Source: Paenibacillus sp. VTT E-133291 (lineage in GTDB: Bacteria > Bacillota > Bacilli > Paenibacillales > Paenibacillaceae). Taken from it: DNA of 64,000 nucleotides. Location of the stretch: the NCBI RefSeq assembly GCF_002264395.1, contig NZ_NFVA01000023.1, positions 1 through 64,000 of the forward strand. Reading direction: 5' to 3'. The position numbers and the translations under genes were made by a program. This document shows, one piece after another, positions 43,901-52,534 of this stretch. Numbering within the stretch: position 1 is the stretch's first letter; every line of letters starts with the position of its first letter. The notes below the pieces were generated by a model. That model saw only the letters and a program-made list of their open reading frames with translations, did not search any database and was not told the origin of the DNA.

Positions 43901-46900
43901 CAAGTGGCACCCAAACGGACATCAATTTCGGAGGCATCCAGGTCTTTGGGCTGCACAGCTTCAAGTGCTTTGACGTTCTCACTATAGCGTTTATCATATG
44001 CAGCGAACTGTTTCGCCACACGCAACTTCTCCCGAACATGACCAGACAAATATGCATCCGCTGTTTCAAAGACAGGTTGGTCGGTTTCATCTTGCATTTC
44101 TGGATTCGGAAAGATAATGCCACGTAATTCCTCTATGAGTTTTTCTTCCGTCAAGCCGGTTAACTGCGACATATACGGCAGATCAACACGGGCTTTTGCA
44201 CCGATGGAAACAGCAAGCGCCTCCGAAGCCGTATCCACTTGCTCCACGTTGATGCGTTGCCGAATCGTACGCTTAGTGAACATATCCGCTTTACGAAGTA
44301 GTCGTCCTTCCTCGTCGATAATTTCTAGTGAGCAAAGGAGGAAGTACGCACTGTCATCCGAAAAAGCAAGGCTGTTGGCACGGCTGTTAATCAGTCCGTA
44401 CTGCGCAGTAAATCGATCATACAGCGCGTTCAGCTTGCGCTGTTGCTCCTGAATTGCTTCATCACTGTAGTCCTCGGTTTGGTACTCAATCAGTTCGCGC
44501 ACCGTGTCCCGCAGACCGATCATGCCCTTGATGCGACCCGTTGCTGTCGCCGATGTTTCAACGCGCCGCATCCGGCTGTTTTCCCGATAGTAGATATGAC
44601 CCTCCACCAACGCAAAGCTGAAATTACGGACAGACGGGTCGGCGGGGAGAGAAAGGTCTTCTTCCTCCGGCTGGTCTTCCCGTTCCTGCTCCACCCATTC
44701 GGCATGAATGTTAGATAATGCTTCACGCAACAACTCATCCAGATTCGTATCCGGGTACGGCTGGCATGTCGTTTCTTGTCGATTGCCATACATGCGATCA
44801 TCAAAAGCCATCGTGCCCAGCACCATATCGGGATGGTCAACGAAATAACTATTGATCGGCACACCACCCATTGTCTCACCAAGTGAAAGCCACGCTTCTG
44901 TTTGCTCGCTGACCGCAACCATCCGATCCCGTTTTTGTAAAAATAAAATATCGGCGGTTACTTCTGTGCCTGCATTGGCTTGAAAGGCCGTGTTCGGGAG
45001 ACGCACAGCTCCGAGTAGTTCAGCGCGCTCTGCAATATATTTGCGCACCACAGGATTTTTCTTATCCATCGTCCCTTTGGACGTAATGAAAGCAATGATG
45101 CCGCCTGGGCGCACTTTGTCCAGTGTCTTGGCGAAGAAATAATCGTGAATAAGAAACTTGTGCTTGTCGTATCGCTTATCCGCCACGCCGTAACCGCCAA
45201 ATGGTACGTTCCCTACAGCAAGGTCGAAGAAACTGTCTGGCAAATTCGTCTGTTCAAAGCCGCTGACCGCAATCGATGCCTGTGGGTATAGTTGCTTGGC
45301 AATTTTCCCAGTAACGCTGTCCAATTCCACGCCAAACAGCCGCGAGTCTTTTAACGACTCCGGCACTAAACCGAAAAAATGGCCGATGCCACAAGATGGC
45401 TCTAAAACATTACCATTACGAAAGCCCATATTTTCCAGACAGTCGTACATCGCCTTGATGACAGTTGGAGACGTATAGTGGGCATTCAGTGTTGACGCGC
45501 GAGCGGACGCGTATTCCTCTGGCGCGAGCAAATATTGCAGTTCCGCATATTCGGCTGCCCACCCAGTGTTCGCATCATCGAATGCTTGCGGTATGCCGCC
45601 CCATCCGACATAGCGCGCTAATACCGCCTGCTCATCCGCTGTCGCTTGCCGTTGCTCCTGCTCTAACCCGTTCAACAGTTGAATCGCTTCTATATTCCAT
45701 TTGAACTTCGTTTTTGCACCGCCATGTCCCAGCTCATCGTCGATGATACGGTAATTGACTGCCGGAGCGGATGGAGGGACTGGCACAAGATGGCGGGTAA
45801 CAAGAGTAGGGGAAAGATCAGGAACATCGGCAGGTTCCGTCGCTGGCTCTAGCTCGTTTATTGCAGACTCATCCGGTAAATGTGCATCTTCCGCTTCTTC
45901 CCATGCCGCTTCGTTTGCAAGCTCCAGTTCCTGTTCCCCGATAATCAGATGATCGTTCAACGGATTTTCACGCAGTATTCGTTCGAAATCTCGGATATCC
46001 CATTCTTTAATAAACAGTGGAAACTGCCGATCTTGCAGCACCGCCATTTGAGGTGTTAGTTGCACAATTTCATATTCGTCTGCACCGATCCAGACGATAC
46101 TGCCCACATCATAACCGTATCGCGCTCGCTCCCGGTTCAGAGGTATTTGTTTCGGTTCAGATGGCTCATCCAAGTCAGGATGCTCCTCCGATGGCGGCTC
46201 ATCCGCCTCTGTTTGATTCCTTCTTGCTGTCTCGGCTGCACGCTGTAATCGTTCTTCTTCCTGCTTCTCCGCGTAGGCGGGCAATCGCTCCGTTTCCTGT
46301 CGATTCAAATAACGTCCTGCTTCCAACAGTTCACCGATACGTTTCTGCACCTTCATCCACGGTAGTACTACCCGAGCGTCCGGGTTCATGATCGAGCCGC
46401 GCGTTAGCGTGATGCCTTTACTATCATGATTTTCATGAATATCTGTGCCGGTCAACGCCGGGAGGCGGCCTCCAATCCCATATTCCCGTTTTAGGAAATC
46501 AGCATTCTCCTGTGCGGACAATGATTGTTGGAAATGTAGTGCAATCCGATACTTACCATGCTCAAATCCGCTACCGTTTTGCAATACAGCGTCGATAACC
46601 GCTTGCGGCATTAAAAAAGCGGAAGCTTTATCAGCTCCCGCTTGCTCCATCCATAGCGTTTGCTGCTGGATAGAAGGTTCCAATCCTCTTGATATGTCAA
46701 ATTCGTTTAATAGTATCATGCTCGCGATATGCCCGGTAATAACGCCCCAATCGTAAAAGCTTTGCACTGTGCGCTCATCCGCTGTACCCGTCCATAGATG
46801 AAGTACATTACGGTACGGTTCAAACCCAGCCTGCACGTCCTCATCAAGGTTCAGTTCGGTGATGCCTGCCTGAAAAAGACCGCGCACATATAACAGGCGC

Positions 46901-48243
46901 TCACGCTCGTCCTCATGGTCATTAAAATACGTTGCGATGTCCGACTTACTCTCCCGTAGCGGCGCAGCTCGAAGCATATCATTAATGATCGCTTGGTCAT
47001 GAAAAAACGGAAGACTTTTATCCTCCGTTTTCCGGTCGTACCATTTTAGTGATAAATCAGTTCCGTAAGAATCAGTTCCTCCGCTTGTAGTTTCAGATGG
47101 TTCATGTGTTCCATCCAAGCCAGCGGATCGCTCGCCTTGTCCGGTGCTGGATTCAGTCGAAGCAGCTCTTGCATCGTCTGTTCGATCTGTTCCCGCGCTG
47201 TCCGGTCGATGTCTGTCAGATGGTGGTTTAGCTGTTCCGTCAACATCAGATGAGCGTACATCCCTTTGCGTTCGGTTTTCAGAAATGTCTTGCGCATCAT
47301 GCCGTACTTCCCGATCCGCATCGCTACCTTGCTCAATGTCAGGTCGGGCAGCAGGTAATCCCCTTGCGGCGTGTAGGTCAGTTCCATGTTCATCGTTCCT
47401 TTCTTGTAAGGTAGCTTCATTGTGCGATAAGGAATCGGGTCTTGCAAGGGTATGAGACGAATGGCTCTTATCTACTCGCTGAGCTTCTCGGCGTAACGCC
47501 CGGACGGTTGATTCCACTTCCCGTAACATCATCTCGGACACATCACTGATCGCTGCGCCCATATGTGACAGGGTGGGAAGCGTATTAAAATATCCGATCC
47601 CGGATAAATCCTCGATGCTGATGTAATGTGTCGGGTTCAACCCGCAACGGGCCAACACCATATAAGCGACAGACATTTCGGTTGTTTGCTTGAACAATAG
47701 TTCCACATGTTGTACATCCAAGTCGTCAAGCAAGCTGAGTTCCCGTTCTTTCATCAACTGCGCCACATAATCCGCACTATTGTCCTCTACTGCATTCCGC
47801 GCAGCAGCAATGAACGCAGCAGGCAGATCCGAACGTGTCTCGATTTCATCCGATACTCCGAATGCATTTTCCATTGTTTCGATCACAGCATCTGTGTCAT
47901 TATCCTGCAAATGCCATAGCAATATGGGCTGTCGTGTTCTACTCTGGGTATCCGACACATCGAACACATGACGCAGACTGAAGTGATTGCCCCGATCTTC
48001 GACCAAAGCAATCCCTTTTGCACCGCGTTTAACCCAGCGATCCAGCCGTTTGTTCCAAACATCTATCGGCGCGCAAGCCGTCGCGTCAGAACGTTGGGCG
48101 TAGATCAACAGTTGATCTTGAAACGGATATTTGTAGTTCCATGCTGCTGTTTGCAAAAAACTCGCCCATTCCTGAGGTTGATCGGTCACCGCACGAGCTG
48201 TGCTAGTCGCCAGTTCGACGATGCGTTGCAACTTGGCTGTCAC
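40951..48243 (-). CDS. polyvalent protein: ArdC-like, N6-methylase and SNF2-type helicase
   Basis: A 2,430-residue protein. Residues 1-110 resemble an ArdC-type N-terminal domain ('YPFQDQLLIYAQRSDATACA'). Residues ~250-420 are low-complexity, Asp/Arg/Ser-rich. A DNA N6-adenine methylase core follows with motif I 'VLEPSCGIGHFFG' (about 947) and catalytic 'AVGNVPFGGYG' (about 1009; NVPF for NPPF). A helicase core follows: Walker A 'AHCVGAGKTFAM' (about 1620), 'FVDEADSYKN' (about 1780), and C-terminal 'RSGRIVRQGNQ' (about 2120). Long coiled coils end the protein. Such multi-domain proteins are delivered by conjugative elements and phages and are thought to protect or process incoming DNA. GTG start behind GGAGGTG. 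Confidence 0.9.
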   Translation of the reverse strand: MTAKLQRIVELATSTARAVTDQPQEWASFLQTAAWNYKYPFQDQLLIYAQRSDATACAPIDVWNKRLDRWVKRGAKGIALVEDRGNHFSLRHVFDVSDTQSRTRQPILLWHLQDNDTDAVIETMENAFGVSDEIETRSDLPAAFIAAARNAVEDNSADYVAQLMKERELSLLDDLDVQHVELLFKQTTEMSVAYMVLARCGLNPTHYISIEDLSGIGYFNTLPTLSHMGAAISDVSEMMLREVESTVRALRREAQRVDKSHSSHTLARPDSLSHNEATLQERNDEHGTDLHAARGLPAARPDIEQGSDADREVRHDAQDISENRTQRDVRSSDVDGTAKPPSDRHRPDSAGTDRTDDARAASTESSTGQGERSAGLDGTHEPSETTSGGTDSYGTDLSLKWYDRKTEDKSLPFFHDQAIINDMLRAAPLRESKSDIATYFNDHEDERERLLYVRGLFQAGITELNLDEDVQAGFEPYRNVLHLWTGTADERTVQSFYDWGVITGHIASMILLNEFDISRGLEPSIQQQTLWMEQAGADKASAFLMPQAVIDAVLQNGSGFEHGKYRIALHFQQSLSAQENADFLKREYGIGGRLPALTGTDIHENHDSKGITLTRGSIMNPDARVVLPWMKVQKRIGELLEAGRYLNRQETERLPAYAEKQEEERLQRAAETARRNQTEADEPPSEEHPDLDEPSEPKQIPLNRERARYGYDVGSIVWIGADEYEIVQLTPQMAVLQDRQFPLFIKEWDIRDFERILRENPLNDHLIIGEQELELANEAAWEEAEDAHLPDESAINELEPATEPADVPDLSPTLVTRHLVPVPPSAPAVNYRIIDDELGHGGAKTKFKWNIEAIQLLNGLEQEQRQATADEQAVLARYVGWGGIPQAFDDANTGWAAEYAELQYLLAPEEYASARASTLNAHYTSPTVIKAMYDCLENMGFRNGNVLEPSCGIGHFFGLVPESLKDSRLFGVELDSVTGKIAKQLYPQASIAVSGFEQTNLPDSFFDLAVGNVPFGGYGVADKRYDKHKFLIHDYFFAKTLDKVRPGGIIAFITSKGTMDKKNPVVRKYIAERAELLGAVRLPNTAFQANAGTEVTADILFLQKRDRMVAVSEQTEAWLSLGETMGGVPINSYFVDHPDMVLGTMAFDDRMYGNRQETTCQPYPDTNLDELLREALSNIHAEWVEQEREDQPEEEDLSLPADPSVRNFSFALVEGHIYYRENSRMRRVETSATATGRIKGMIGLRDTVRELIEYQTEDYSDEAIQEQQRKLNALYDRFTAQYGLINSRANSLAFSDDSAYFLLCSLEIIDEEGRLLRKADMFTKRTIRQRINVEQVDTASEALAVSIGAKARVDLPYMSQLTGLTEEKLIEELRGIIFPNPEMQDETDQPVFETADAYLSGHVREKLRVAKQFAAYDKRYSENVKALEAVQPKDLDASEIDVRLGATWLPPQDIRQFLFELVDTPPMYQTYIDVMYSEYTAAWNVKGKSDDRSNNIKANVAYGTTRMNAYKILEDTLNLRDVRVFDTVYEDGVEKRVLNKQETAIAQQKQEMMKEAFREWIWRDPQRRERLTRLYNDRFNAIRPREYDGSHIRFTGINPEIQLRQHQVNAVARALYGGNSLYAHCVGAGKTFAMTAAAMESKHVGLCNKSMLVVPNHLTEQWAAEFLQLYPSANILVTTKKDFETKNRKTFCARIATGDYDAIIIGHSQFEKIPISTERQRQQLFEQISEITDGIRELKEARGERYAIKQLEKTKKTLQTRLEKLNDTSRKDDVVTFEELGVDRLFVDEADSYKNLFLYTKMRNVAGLSQTEAQKSSDMFAKCRYMDELTEGRGIIFATGTPISNSITEMYTMQRYLQYERIKRQGLQHFDAWASTFGETVTAIELAPEGTGYRAKTRFARFYNLPELMNVFKEVADIQTADMLQLPVPKAHFHNVAVPPSEFQRDMVADLARRAEQVRAKKVEPHEDNMLTITNDGRKLALDQRLANPMLPDDEGSKVSACADNVYRYWLKGQEQRLTQLVFCDLSTPKADGTFNVYDELRRKLVEKGVTAEEIAYIHDANTETKKKELFAKMRNGQVRVLLGSTFKMGAGTNVQTKLIALHDLDCPWRPRDLEQRSGRIVRQGNQNSEVHIFRYVTENTFDAYLYQTLENKQRFISQIMTSKSPVRSAEDIDETALSYAEVKALATGNPYIKEKMDLDIQVSKLKLLKANHLSQRYALEDRLLKLLPQQIKSTAERIEGYEQDVAMYVRSKTTVQGNADESNFPGMVIKDFTYSERTAAGEALLDACKGMTSPDPQAVGSYLGFSLWLSFDSFHKEYKAMLRGALSHTATLGADAGGNITRINNTLSDLPAKLEHAREQLVTLQKQMGTAKEQIETPFEKEQELQTKTARLAELNALLNMDKRENEGVDSVPDEETASPERKTTYRER

Positions 48244-48256
48244 GAGAGCACCTCCT

Positions 48257-48523
48257 TTACAAAAGCGTAATTTGATTAGTCAGGCGAATACCTTCCTCCG
48301 AGTATCGAGCTGTCAGTTGAATAAGACCGTTTTGTTGCAGACGGTGCAAATTACGACGCACCGCGGAAGAAGATAAACCCACTTCCGCCGCGAGCCGCCT
48401 TGCCGAAAGTAAAACGACACCATTCCTTCGGCCGGCGCAATCCAGCAAATAGCTGTACAACAACTTTGCGGCAGGCGGAACGGCGGCCCCAGCCAACAGC
48501 CGATAGCGGGCAAGATCGTTCAT
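48257..48523 (-). CDS. winged-helix DNA-binding protein
   Basis: The region 'AAVPPAAKLLYSYLLDCAGR' and 'RRLAAEVGLSSSAVRRNLHR' forms a winged helix like those of replication-initiator or GntR-type regulators. The ATG at 48523 has GGAGG 9 nt upstream, giving 88 residues. The frame also extends to an ATG at 48673 behind GAGG (138 residues), with a Cys-free N-terminal extension. It lies 13 bp before the giant polyvalent gene and may regulate it. Confidence 0.7.
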   Translation of the reverse strand: MNDLARYRLLAGAAVPPAAKLLYSYLLDCAGRRNGVVLLSARRLAAEVGLSSSAVRRNLHRLQQNGLIQLTARYSEEGIRLTNQITLL

Positions 48524-48697
48524 CGGCATTCTCCTCCTATCTTTCCATATTGGTTTTTTTCTTTGGTGCAGTCCGATTTGAAGATACTTACGAACAGTAG
48601 CATTCTCCTCAGCAGAACCGGAATAAAAATAGGCCGCATCCCCGAATGCGGCACTTTGATGCTTATCCAACATGTCTATTCCTCTCGGCTGTTGATT

Positions 48698-51600
48698 TTA
48701 ATGTGTACCGCCCGTTCCAAAATCATCATAACTGGACAAGTCGGCATGATAGAGTAGAACATCTCCATCCATCAGAGCAAATGTGCTGCCCAACGGATCG
48801 ACAAAGCTACGTTTAAACCCTTCTATTTGCCACTGGTTATTAAGCGGCGCATGAATATACTGCAAATGCGGATTACTCATTTCTCGGTTACGGATCGTTT
48901 CGATCTTGAAATTGACGATGATATATCCGTCCTTCAAAAAAATAGGCGACTTGTCATCCAGCCGATTTTTGCGACCATATTCAGCAAGATTAAATCCTTT
49001 CGGCACGGCATAGGGCGCAGCAGGCAAACTGTATTCTCCGTACCACTTCTGAACGGCAGCATCGGCACGAGCAGCATTAACGCCGGAAGGCACATTCATA
49101 CTTCCGACAAAGGTACGAAGTTGCGGCGGAAGCAATAGACCATCGTAACCACCGATTAAGATTTTCTTTTGAGCTGCATCTTTTAGATATTGTTGTACGT
49201 ATGTTGCTTGGTTGCCAACAGAACCCGTCAAACTCCATTGCGTTCGTGCTGTATTCGTTAGTTCTTGTTGCGGCACATTACGCAGTCGAGCATCCATTGT
49301 GACCAAGCGTTGCTCGCTATCTTCCGTAGAACCAATCCGAATAAACCGCTTATTGCCCGAATGATAGTACAAGTCCACTTGTTGCCGGTTTTTGCCCTGT
49401 TTGTCTACGAAATAAAAGGTAGGTGTAATCTTCACACCATCGCCCGCGCCAAACATGTTTCCGAGCGTTTTGACTTCAAATTTAAAGTGATAGCCCGTTT
49501 TAACCGCTACATTTTTCTTGCCGCTATCGGGGTGACTGCCCGGTCGAATCGGCAACATATAAGGGGCCGAATTGCCGCGCTGTGCGCCGTCTATGCCATT
49601 CGTACCAACCCAAAAAGCGTTTCCTGTCGGCGTAGCACTACCTGTTTGTGTACGAAATACAGTTTCCCACTGGTAATCGGCAATATCAGTGACACGGAAG
49701 TCGTACAAACGACCAATGACCTCGACGGGTATAACATGTGTAGCGACATGATGGGACAAGTCGAGATTGGCATTGGGCTGCGAGGTAAAAGATGCCGGAC
49801 TGTTCTCGGCAATCGTGCGAAACAGTACATCATAATTCCCCTCGTCCACCCAGACGGGCAAATAAAAAGTTGCCTGCGTCTGGTTGACCGCAACAGATAC
49901 CCATGTGTCTTTCGGAATAAGTGTGGTTCGATCTGCTCGATATACATCAAACGGAAACCGGACTTCCTTATCTTTCATATATTTGGCATAATCCCGATTT
50001 CCATATCCCTTGATGCTCTTGTGAAGACCGTTGGTCGGAATCGTGATCGTAAATGGCCGATTGAGTATGAATGCCGACCGTCCGGCAGTAGGCTGTGTTT
50101 TCTGGTTATGCGCCCGATCATCGGATACGGATGCCTGATTCACCACAGGCGTATGCACCGTCACCGGATTGATGCCACTTATCGTAAAGCTTTGATTTTG
50201 TCCTCCTCCGATACCTTTGATGAGTGAATAGTAGATCGTACCGGTACTGGATTGACTCGCTTTGTTGCTTTTTGCTGAATCAATCATATAACCACTACCG
50301 TATAGAACATTTTGACCGATGGTTGGTGGGGCTGGAATCGTCCCTGGAGCCGGGGCGGTTTCCTCCACCGTCCGATTGTCCATAATCGTCTGCCCATTAA
50401 AAATCAGCGAATCGTTCTTCACTTTGATCTTGCCAATTGCTTTTTCGGCCTCGTTCTTCCAATTTTCATTCGGAACGGATGGGCGACTTGATCCGCCTTG
50501 AATCGTTTGACCGGGAAGCGTGACGTTAGCATAAATTGGATCAACAATATGAGCGCCGATGGACGCATCGTGTGTAGCGGTAACGGATGGTGGCGTGTAG
50601 CCATTCGGCTCTAACGTCACCGTTCCTGACGGCAAGGCATAATTGTTGAAACTTGCTCTTTGAATGCCATATACCTCTAAATTTTGAATCGTCCAATAGT
50701 TATACTTGCGCTCAATCATGTAACTTTGCGTCACGGTCTGCGTATCCGAACGCGAAATTGGAACGGTTGTCGGATTTCCATCAGCGTCTGGTGGGCCGGA
50801 AACATAATCAGTCCAGCGAAGCGTATACGTTCTACTAACCGTAATCGGGTACGTTTTTATACCTTTTACTTCCGTAAACTTGTTACGGAACAAGTAGGAT
50901 TTAGCTGTCGCATTCACATATAAACTCTCGGAAGTAGGGATACCTTGTTGCACATCAAATCGTTCAGCCCCTCGTATGTCAGCCTGAATGACGGCAGACG
51001 CACCAGCATCCATCATTGCCGACTCCTGAGATCCGCCCGGCAATGTTTCTCCGCCGTTACCGCCTCCCTTATTCACCGTATGAACAGCCGTTGAATCCCC
51101 TGACTGATCGCCTGCATCTTTCACGACAACCGTGATTTTGACGGTAACATTAGAGCCGGAAGCAAACGGAATTTTAATGGGAAGCGACTTTTGAGCGGAA
51201 CGCCCACTGAGTGTACCCGACTTGTCACTAGATGTAGCTAGAGTCGCATTCTCGATTTTCGTTATTTCATAAGATTTCAATGGTTGCTGTGATTCAGCTT
51301 CAAAAATAAAAGTCCCATCTACCATTGTGACCGAAGATTCCACTGAACTATGCGCGTCGATTCGAGACGTTACTGTAACCGGGGAAGGAATTTTATAGAT
51401 ACCGACAAAGTTAGAACCGCCCGACCCTACCAAAATAGAACGCTCCCGCAGTTTCGCGTCACCTTTTTCCTGAACGAACATTTTTTCATCCGGTTTATTG
51501 TTGTTTGTGATGTAGGAGCGGATGATTTCATACGTCTGCCCGGCATTTGTAAGGGTCGCTTCAAAGGTATGATTGGCCTCATCTCCGGTTGAAAAAACAC

Positions 51601-52531
51601 CTTTGTCCAGTTCCTTGAGCTTCGTACCATCTTCTTTCATATAAATTGCCTTCACCGGGTTATGCTCCGCGTACTCCGCAATGGCATCTGACCCACCGAG
51701 TGCGACGGTAAAACTACGAATGCGTACTTTATCGTTTGTTTCCGGGTTTTCCTGCAACCATTTCTTTTGTGTTAAATCCTGCTTGGGAGATAAATAAGAA
51801 CGGACAATCGAATAGGTTTTGCCTCCGTCCTCAATCGTTGCGGGAAATTCATGATCGATGGTTTCGCCAATTTTATAGTTTCCTTTATGATAGGTCACAT
51901 CTGTTTGATTGATTACCCGTCCACTCACCGTCTTGGCAATCACATCGACAGGAAAGTTTGCGCTTCGGTAAGGGATGTGTAAGCCAAAGTAATCATCCAG
52001 ATCATCTGGAACTCTCCATCCTTCAGCTTGCTTTATACCAGATAAGGTGTAAAAGGGACCTTTCCGAACGGAACCATCTCCATTAATCGAAACCATCACA
52101 GCGTAAAAGTAAAGATTATCGTTATCTTGAATGCCGTCCATGCCAGCCTGCCATAGTCGCTGCGTGACAACCTCCTCAGATATCTCATAGTAAGAAGTCA
52201 CTGGCTGCCCTGGTATTGATGGATTCGGATATTGACCTGTATGTTGCACTTCTTGATTCATAAATAAGGCGTGTGGCTTGTTTCTAGGATCACTGCATTG
52301 TTTAGGGGAAGTCACCGTACAAACTTGATCCTTGGTAACGACCCAACCCACGGTTCGATAACGAATGGAGGTACTTGCCGCCGTACTTGTAATTTCGAAT
52401 TGGATCATGCCATCGCGTATGACAATTTGCGGTGCAGCGGCATTGGCTTGTTGCACCCCGATAAAGGGCATAAAAAAAGTGCATGCCAGCAGCATGCACA
52501 AAACACGTTTATAAAGCTTTATCTTGTTCAT
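48698..52531 (-). CDS. large secreted surface protein (DUF5704-like)
   Basis: A 1,277-residue protein with a Sec signal peptide (cleavage near 'GVQQANAAAPQ'). Repeated beta-rich modules lie at about 190-400, each with an 'IIRSY(I/L)' core ('KTYSIVRSYLSP', 'QTYEIIRSYITN') resembling MucBP-type repeats. The C-terminal half matches, by recollection, the DUF5704 architecture of Paenibacillus proteins. No LPXTG or clear transmembrane anchor is seen, so it is secreted or bound to a partner. It follows the copper-amine-oxidase-N protein by 3 bp, so the two are co-expressed. A mating-surface role is inferred. Confidence 0.7.
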   Translation of the reverse strand: MNKIKLYKRVLCMLLACTFFMPFIGVQQANAAAPQIVIRDGMIQFEITSTAASTSIRYRTVGWVVTKDQVCTVTSPKQCSDPRNKPHALFMNQEVQHTGQYPNPSIPGQPVTSYYEISEEVVTQRLWQAGMDGIQDNDNLYFYAVMVSINGDGSVRKGPFYTLSGIKQAEGWRVPDDLDDYFGLHIPYRSANFPVDVIAKTVSGRVINQTDVTYHKGNYKIGETIDHEFPATIEDGGKTYSIVRSYLSPKQDLTQKKWLQENPETNDKVRIRSFTVALGGSDAIAEYAEHNPVKAIYMKEDGTKLKELDKGVFSTGDEANHTFEATLTNAGQTYEIIRSYITNNNKPDEKMFVQEKGDAKLRERSILVGSGGSNFVGIYKIPSPVTVTSRIDAHSSVESSVTMVDGTFIFEAESQQPLKSYEITKIENATLATSSDKSGTLSGRSAQKSLPIKIPFASGSNVTVKITVVVKDAGDQSGDSTAVHTVNKGGGNGGETLPGGSQESAMMDAGASAVIQADIRGAERFDVQQGIPTSESLYVNATAKSYLFRNKFTEVKGIKTYPITVSRTYTLRWTDYVSGPPDADGNPTTVPISRSDTQTVTQSYMIERKYNYWTIQNLEVYGIQRASFNNYALPSGTVTLEPNGYTPPSVTATHDASIGAHIVDPIYANVTLPGQTIQGGSSRPSVPNENWKNEAEKAIGKIKVKNDSLIFNGQTIMDNRTVEETAPAPGTIPAPPTIGQNVLYGSGYMIDSAKSNKASQSSTGTIYYSLIKGIGGGQNQSFTISGINPVTVHTPVVNQASVSDDRAHNQKTQPTAGRSAFILNRPFTITIPTNGLHKSIKGYGNRDYAKYMKDKEVRFPFDVYRADRTTLIPKDTWVSVAVNQTQATFYLPVWVDEGNYDVLFRTIAENSPASFTSQPNANLDLSHHVATHVIPVEVIGRLYDFRVTDIADYQWETVFRTQTGSATPTGNAFWVGTNGIDGAQRGNSAPYMLPIRPGSHPDSGKKNVAVKTGYHFKFEVKTLGNMFGAGDGVKITPTFYFVDKQGKNRQQVDLYYHSGNKRFIRIGSTEDSEQRLVTMDARLRNVPQQELTNTARTQWSLTGSVGNQATYVQQYLKDAAQKKILIGGYDGLLLPPQLRTFVGSMNVPSGVNAARADAAVQKWYGEYSLPAAPYAVPKGFNLAEYGRKNRLDDKSPIFLKDGYIIVNFKIETIRNREMSNPHLQYIHAPLNNQWQIEGFKRSFVDPLGSTFALMDGDVLLYHADLSSYDDFGTGGTH

Positions 52532-52534
52532 TCC

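Noticed and set aside
43426-44127. 233-codon plus-strand frame antisense to the polyvalent protein
   Set aside because: Fully inside a gene with clear helicase motifs in the other strand.
49265-50227. 320-codon plus-strand open frame inside the large secreted protein gene
   Set aside because: It lies antisense to a well supported gene, has no domain pattern and an unnatural composition rich in Arg, Ile and Cys; an antisense shadow.
52480-52500. GTGCATGC...GCATGCAC palindrome as a regulatory site
   Set aside because: It lies within the signal-peptide codons of the large secreted protein and has no flanking support.
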